This document shows, in pieces, positions 59,197 to 64,000 of a stretch of DNA of 64,000 nucleotides (its first letter is position 1; every line of letters starts with the position of its first letter). Under the pieces are notes generated by a model. It had not been told where the DNA came from, did no database searches, and saw only the letters and a list, made by a program, of their open reading frames with translations. The stretch comes from Ailurus styani (taxonomy: Eukaryota > Chordata > Mammalia > Carnivora > Ailuridae), in assembly GCA_002007465.1 (NCBI GenBank), contig LNAC01000685.1:761786-825785 (forward strand). Reading direction: 5' to 3'. A program made the translations under genes and the position numbers.

Positions 59197-59625
59197 AGAG
59201 CAGAGGTTCCCCAACCTTAGCATGCATCATCTGGAAGGCTTGGTAAAGCACAGGTCTTCGGGACCCATCACCAGACATTCCAACTCAGTAGTTTTGTTTT
59301 GTTTCTTTTTAAGATTTTATTTATTTATTTGAGAGAGAGAGAGAGAGAGAGAATGAGAGAGAGCAAGCATGAGAGGGGGTAGGTCAGAAGGAGAAGCAGA
59401 CCTCCTGCTGAGCAGGAATCCCGGTGCGGGGCTCGATCCTGGTGCGGGGCTCCAGGATCATGACCTGAGCTGAAGGCAGTGGCTCAACCAACTGAGCCAC
59501 CCAGGCGCCCCTGATTCAGTAGTTCTGGAGTGGGTTTAAGAATCTATATTTCTCCTAATAATTTCCCAGGTGATGCTAATGCTGCTAGTCCATGGAATCA
59601 TACTGCAGGAACCACTCAGCTAGAG
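59197..59625. mobile_element. MER5-type element split by a SINE
   Basis: The left part 59197-59293 ('gaggttccccaaccttagca', 'catctggaaggcttggtaaa') and the right part 59516-59625 ('ttctggagtgggtttaagaa', 'ttcccaggtgatgctaatgc') join into one MER5 copy once the SINE is removed. Confidence 0.8.
59294..59515 (-). mobile_element. Can-SINE, minus, nested in MER5
   Basis: On the minus strand: 'ggggcgcctgggtggctcag', core 'aggtcatgatcctggagccc', with a local duplication of the 'gtgcggggct' phrase, a (CT)n body and AAATAAAATC. The 9-bp TSD 'tcagtagtt' is at 59285-59293 and 59516-59524. Confidence 0.93.
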
Positions 59626-60099
59626 GTTTCTCATTGTTAGAAAAATTTTTCTCATGTCCTACAATCTTTGTCTGAAACATTTAATCAACATATGTCCACC
59701 CTCATCAATTATGTCTACTTCTATTATATTTTGATTTCCTTCTACTCTTTTTGCATGTTTTAATATAGGCTACCTTTCCTATGTTATTTCATCTTTAGAT
59801 TGATTTTTTTCATTTTGTTTCCACTAGCTTAGAAATTCTATTTTCTGCCTCTCTCCTTCTGTTGGTTTCCCCAGAAACTGAAAAGGAGAACTTCCCAAAC
59901 TCAAGTTTACCAGAATTTCTGCACATCTTTGGATAATAAAAGGACATTAAACACTTATAAATCCAATTATCAGCTCCCTCTTTTTTATCATGTATTAGGT
60001 CTTTTAAAAAAAAGACATTTTGCTAATTATTCCTCCTTGTTTCACGAAATTTCTCTCAGAAAGTTTTCCTTCTGTCTGAAATACATCATCTAGAATTAC
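59626..60099. other. No gene or named repeat seen
   Basis: T-rich single-copy sequence; possibly decayed L1, not assignable. Confidence 0.4.
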
Positions 60100-61040
60100 T
60101 TTAGTGAGACTCTAATGGTGACAAATTACATTTTCATATTGAAAAAGTTCTATTTTGTTTCATTATGAAAAATAGTCTTGGGATTTTGGGGAGAGGGGGA
60201 GAGAAAATTCTAAACCAACTATTATCTTCTCACATATCACTGAAAGTATAGTTTTACTATCGTCTGACTTCTATTGTTATTGCTGGGAAGTTGGCAGTTA
60301 AAATGTCCTTTTCAGGGCGCCTAGGTGGCTCAGGAGATTAGGCAGCTGCCTTGAGCTCAGGTCATGGTCCCAGGGTCCTAGCCTGCTTCTCACCTGCCTG
60401 CCACTCCCCCTGCTTGTGCTTGCTCTCTCCCTGTGTGTCAAATAAATAACATCTTTAAAAATAAACAAAATGTCTTTTTCTTGGGAGGGGGTGGTGTAAT
60501 TGGTCTTATTCACTAAACTTTGAAAATCTTTCCTTTAGCATGGATTTATATTATTCTGTTTCAAAATTGTTGAGCATCCTGAACCTAAAGATGTTATTTT
60601 AGTTCTAGAAAAGTCTCTGGTAATATGTCTTCAAATATTTCCTCTTCTCCGTATTCTATGCTTCATCCTAAATATATCCTTTAAATCTACATTGCAGTTA
60701 AAAATAATTTTCTCTTCTGCCAGATTTGCTATTGAACTCATCCATTAACTTATAAAACTATAATCACATACGTATGTTTTTCACATCTAAAAATATTCCA
60801 TTTCACTAAACATTATCAGGTATTTACATAACTATTTCTCCTTGCTCATATTTTCAATCTCATATACAAACTGAAATGCATTAAATATCCATTTTATATT
60901 CTGAGTTGGAAAACTCTAATATCCGAAATCTTTCTTGTCTAGTTTTCTTGATCGTGTTGTCTTCTGCGCTGTGTTTCAAAGTTACGGATTGTGATTTCAT
61001 GTACTTGAGAGATCTTCTGTGGACCTTTTCTGAGACCTAG
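60100..61040 (-). mobile_element. Old L1M fragment, minus
   Basis: Antisense L1M phrases occur in order: 'ggtaatatgtcttcaaatat', 'gctattgaactcatccatta', 'tctttcttgtctagttttct' and 'acggattgtgatttcatgta'. It is strongly diverged and contains a SINE at 60314-60466. Confidence 0.55.
60314..60466 (+). mobile_element. Can-SINE, short internal deletion
   Basis: The head is 'agggcgcctaggtggctcag', the core 'aggtcatggtcccagggtcc', then a direct jump to 'tagcctgcttctcacctgcc', so about 35 bases of the middle are missing. The 14-bp TSD with one mismatch is 'aaaatgtccttttc' at 60300-60313 and 'aaaatgtctttttc' at 60467-60480. Confidence 0.93.
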
Positions 61041-61065
61041 ATTTGAAGGTGAGTTTCTTAGTTTA
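60481..61065. other. Old L1M continues, no gene
   Basis: The interval is taken up by the decayed antisense L1M noted above; no independent feature is seen. Confidence 0.4.
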
Positions 61066-61212
61066 CTCAAAGTGTGTTCCATGGACCACCAGCATCTGCT
61101 TCACCTGAGAGCTTAAGTCACATACAGAGCCAAGCCCCAGGCCTGCTGCATCAAAATCTGCATTTTAATCATAACCCCAAGTACGTTAGAATTTGAAAAG
61201 AGCTACTCTAGG
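61066..61212. mobile_element. MER5-type hAT-Charlie fossil
   Basis: 'actcaaagtgtgttccatgg', 'accaccagcatctgcttcac', 'caaaatctgcattttaatca' and 'ttgaaaagagctactct' keep MER5 order. Confidence 0.75.
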
Positions 61213-61828
61213 GAGGGGAACTGGATTTGTGGAGTTTTTTTCTGCCAGGCACCTATAGGCATCACCACACTTTATAAGAAATTCTCAGCCAGACGGGTTT
61301 TTTTGGAGCACATGAGTCATATTAATTCAAGATACAAAGTCACATGTGGGTTATGAATTCTCAAAGACAACTTCTTTCCCTTCTACCCACAACCAGGTAC
61401 AAGAGGGACAAATTTCCTTGCAGCCCCATTTGGAAGCAGGAGTGGGCGTGTTTTACCTTTACGGCATAGAGACAGTCCTTTGTGGTCAATTTTAAGAACA
61501 AAGAGGAACCTCCTTATACACTGCCCACTGACTGCAACTTTATCTCCTAACTCTTGCATACCCAGGAGGCCGTGAAAACCCAGACTTCACATCATATTGG
61601 CTCAAAAGATGTTTTCTGCAAAACTCCCACCACCTTCCCCACCCTGATTCTTACCTTTACTACGTTTTTAACTTTCAAAGACTGCTTTCTTGCTACCTTG
61701 GCAATAAATTTGAACAAGTTCTTTTTAAATACTCAAGTATTTTTTGTTCTAGCAGTATAGTCACTTAGAGTAGTCTGACGTACTCCAAGACACAGAAATC
61801 CAAGCCTGAAGATTTTCAGTTTCATCAT
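61213..61828. other. No gene or named repeat seen
   Basis: Single-copy. The 68-codon plus frame at 61554-61760 shows no recognisable family. Confidence 0.45.
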
Positions 61829-61841
61829 TAAAGAGAAAGCA

Positions 61842-62030
61842 CACCTGGAGCCCCTGGATGGCTCACTCGGCTAAGCATCCAGCTCTTGGTTTCAGCTCAG
61901 GTCATGATCTCAGGGTTCTGGGATCAAGCCCCACACTGGGCTCTGTGCTCCGCAAGGAGTCTGCTTGAGGATGCTCTTCCTCTGCCTCCCCCCTCACCAC
62001 TGTCACTACTCTAAATCTTGAAAATAAATA
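61842..62030 (+). mobile_element. Can-SINE, older, first of three
   Basis: 'gagcccctggatggctcact', core 'tcaggtcatgatctcagggt', body 'gctctgtgctccgcaaggag', tail 'gaaaataaataaa'. The outer 13-bp TSD of the whole stack is 'taaagagaaagca' at 61829-61841 and 'taaagagaatgca' at 62424-62436. Its A tail hosts the next two SINEs. Confidence 0.9.
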
Positions 62031-62201
62031 AAGGAGCACCTGGGTGGCTCACATGATTAAGCATCTGACTTCAGCTCAGGTCTAATTCTCAGGGTCCTAA
62101 GATCAAGCCCCGTGTCAGTTCCCCACTTGGCAAGGAGTCTGTTATTCCCTTTCCCTCTGCCCTCCCCCCACTCGTGCTCTTTTCTCTCAAAATCCTTTTT
62201 T
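62031..62201 (+). mobile_element. Can-SINE, second of three
   Basis: 'ggagcacctgggtggctcac', core 'cagctcaggtctaattctca', then a CT-rich body and 'tctcaaaatcctttttt'. The AATAAA motif is lost. No clear separate TSD is visible; it probably landed in the A tail of the first copy. Confidence 0.88.
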
Positions 62202-62217
62202 AAAAATTTAAAAAATA

Positions 62218-62409
62218 GGAGAGCCTGGGTGGCTCAGTGGGTTAAAGCCTCTGCCTTCTGCTCAGGTCATGATCTCAGGGTCCTGGGTTCAAGCCCCGTG
62301 TCAGGCTCCCCACTCAGCGGGGAACCTGTTTCCTCCTCTTTCTCTGCCTGTCTCTCTGCCTACTTGTGATCTCTCTCTCTGTGTCAAATAAATAAATAAA
62401 ACCTTTGAA
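62218..62409 (+). mobile_element. Can-SINE, young, third of three
   Basis: A near-consensus young copy with 'gagcctgggtggctcagtgg', core 'tcaggtcatgatctcagggt', 'gcctgtctctctgcctactt', (AAAT)n. The 16-bp TSD 'aaaaatttaaaaaata' is exact at 62202-62217 and 62410-62425. Confidence 0.95.
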
Positions 62410-62534
62410 AAAAATTTAAAAAATAAAGAGAATGCAGGCCTAAGGTACAAATGGAAAAATCATTCATCCGATGACCAGGAGACAAAAATGGTATCTATCA
62501 TTTAATAAGAAGTTTCTATCATACTTTTATCTGG

Positions 62535-62720
62535 GGTCAAATACAGTGCTTTTCACATACTACTTCATTTAAATCTCACATCCCTGTTATAGATGAGAAA
62601 ATGAAAGCTCAAGAGAGAGTTTTATCAAGGTTACTCAGCTACAAAGAACTAAGATTTGAACCCACGTTCATCTGAGTCCAATATGCACCTTCTAATCACA
62701 CTCTATTCTTCAACCGTTCC
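62535..62720 (-). mobile_element. MIR, antisense
   Basis: 'cttttcacatactacttcat', 'ttatagatgagaaaatgaaa', 'aaggttactcagctacaaag' and 'atttgaacccacgttcatct' give reverse MIR order. Confidence 0.85.
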
Positions 62721-64000
62721 ACTCTAGCTTCCCTTCCACCGAGTCCTCGAGCTGATGTCCCATCTATCCAATCTCCAGGACATTCTGCTTAGGACTCTCA
62801 GCCTAGAACTGTTCTTCCACCTTTCTACCTCCTGTTCAAGAAGTTGCAGTGGCTCCCTCGATAATCGTGGTGGTTCAAAACCCACCACACCATGTAGTAA
62901 TGCCAAATCCACATCTAACGTTTCCTTGAAGCCCCACCCAGCTGCTCCAGTCCACAAGGACTTTTTCCCCTATTGGCACTGTAGACCCAACTGTAGACCC
63001 TAGTAATCCTTTATCATTTCTACATGTAACTTGATTTCATGACCAAACTGAAGGCTACTCTAAGAACAGTGGGTTGATATTTTTACTGTTTTCTCCCTTC
63101 TCCCAGAACTAAACAGTTTATATGCTGCTTAAGTATTAAATACTCATTGATATTTTTGTTCCATTTAGCTTTTGTTTTTGTTTTGTTTTGCAAATAGAGG
63201 TAAGAAGCAAAGAAAGCAGAATGATTAGAATCTTAGGATTGCAATTAATGTTGAGAGAAAAAAAATGCTCAGATTAAGAACAGTTTTTGTCTTTAAATGT
63301 GTATTCCAAGCACTGCTTTGGTCGATTCAGTTTAGGCAACAGGTAATTCTTAGAGATGATTAATTCCAGGTGGATCAAAACTTAATATCTTTCTGAGGAT
63401 GATTCACTTCAATTTGCTGCATCATTACTTTTAGGAGGCAGCAAATGATAGCAAACACTATACACTCTTGCACATTCTCTCCAACTTCCCTCCCAAGTTG
63501 AAAACCATTTAAAAATAATTTGAGATAAAGTTCAGTCAGTTAGCTAGTTACGGCATTCTCTTAGGGTAGCATTAGTATTAATTAATGTTTGTGGACTGCT
63601 TTGAAAAATCACAAATGCTATAGAAGTGCTGACTATTAATTTAGCAAAAGCACAAGCCATGAAAGCTGAAATTTGAAGGCAGCTGCACACTGCTGAAATG
63701 TTTTAATATTTAAATGAACCAGCCTGAAGAAAGTCTCTGACTTCCCCTGTTTATAAATCAGGGAGAAAAGAAGTCTGAAGGGGAGAGATCTTAAATGATT
63801 TAGAAGAGAATATGGAAGTAGAAGTGAAGAAGGAATGTTGACTATCAGAGGAGGGTAGCTACCCTCACAGATGATCAGAATCATGACTGGGGGGTTCACA
63901 CATCCATCATGTTGGAGATTCCTCCTTGTCCTGGGGATTGACAGTGACTTGGGAAGTGAAATATGGAGGAGGAAGAGGGAGAAGAGGAGGAAAACCAAGA
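62721..64000. other. No gene; single-copy, purine-rich end
   Basis: 'aagttgcagtggctccctcg' near 62840 recalls a very old LINE-like repeat but is too short to call. The block at 63200-63660 is non-repetitive with TTAATTA-type motifs. The last 35 bases are almost pure purine. The 120-codon minus frame at 63636-63998 is hydrophobic, with no family recognised. Confidence 0.4.

Noticed and set aside
43684..62409. Regularly spaced similar repeats as a CRISPR-like array
   Set aside because: The repeated units are dispersed Can-SINEs in both orientations with individual TSDs.

Overview
The window is a stretch of mammalian nuclear DNA without a recognisable protein-coding gene. The SINEs are Can-SINEs (tRNA-headed, CT-rich, AATAAA plus A tail), which point to Carnivora, suborder Caniformia. 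The youngest copies carry a 'gcctctctgcctacttgtga' block and an (AAAT)n tail, which I associate from memory with mustelids (ferret, mink, marten group); the mustelid level is inference. Base composition is AT-rich, and every longer open frame is explained by a repeat or by chance, with one exception at 31.3-31.9 kb.

The layout is a palimpsest of repeats. Old LINE-1 copies lie at 1-1712, 4480-6055 (minus), 16985-21249 (nearly all of ORF2 plus the 3' UTR), 32765-34512, 34525-38640 (apparent 5' UTR start, ORF1 deleted), 41290-44900 and 60100-61040 (minus). They are broken by younger insertions: about twenty Can-SINEs, most with exact target-site duplications (TSDs), and several 5'-truncated L1 tails (8719-9575, 28690-29225, 36582-36670, 38689-38898, 50119-50275, 58385-58547). 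Eutherian-era relics include at least eight MLT1 (ERVL-MaLR) LTR pieces, MER5-type hAT fossils, MIR and L2. Microsatellites are GT/CA, GA, TA and a composite AT-rich minisatellite at 16.5-16.9 kb.

Between the repeats lie 0.3-2.5 kb segments in which I see no gene. Two unknown bases occur, at 2933 (beside a 17-G run) and 10305 (in the head of a SINE).

The most unusual items are four. (1) A 44-bp insertion at 44283-44326 matches the 5' half of tRNA-Ile(AAU), cut in the anticodon loop, with no A tail and an exact 18-bp TSD: a tailless tRNA retropseudogene. (2) A roughly 240-bp block inside an MLT1 LTR (43276-43513) carries a second copy of sequence lying 1.1 kb upstream. (3) A minus-strand stretch of about 190 codons with one internal stop ends at a 12-A run (31282-31900), a possible retrocopy of an unidentified gene. 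(4) An L1 copy keeps a GC-rich, 5'-UTR-like block but has lost ORF1. I found no evidence of a new multi-gene system.
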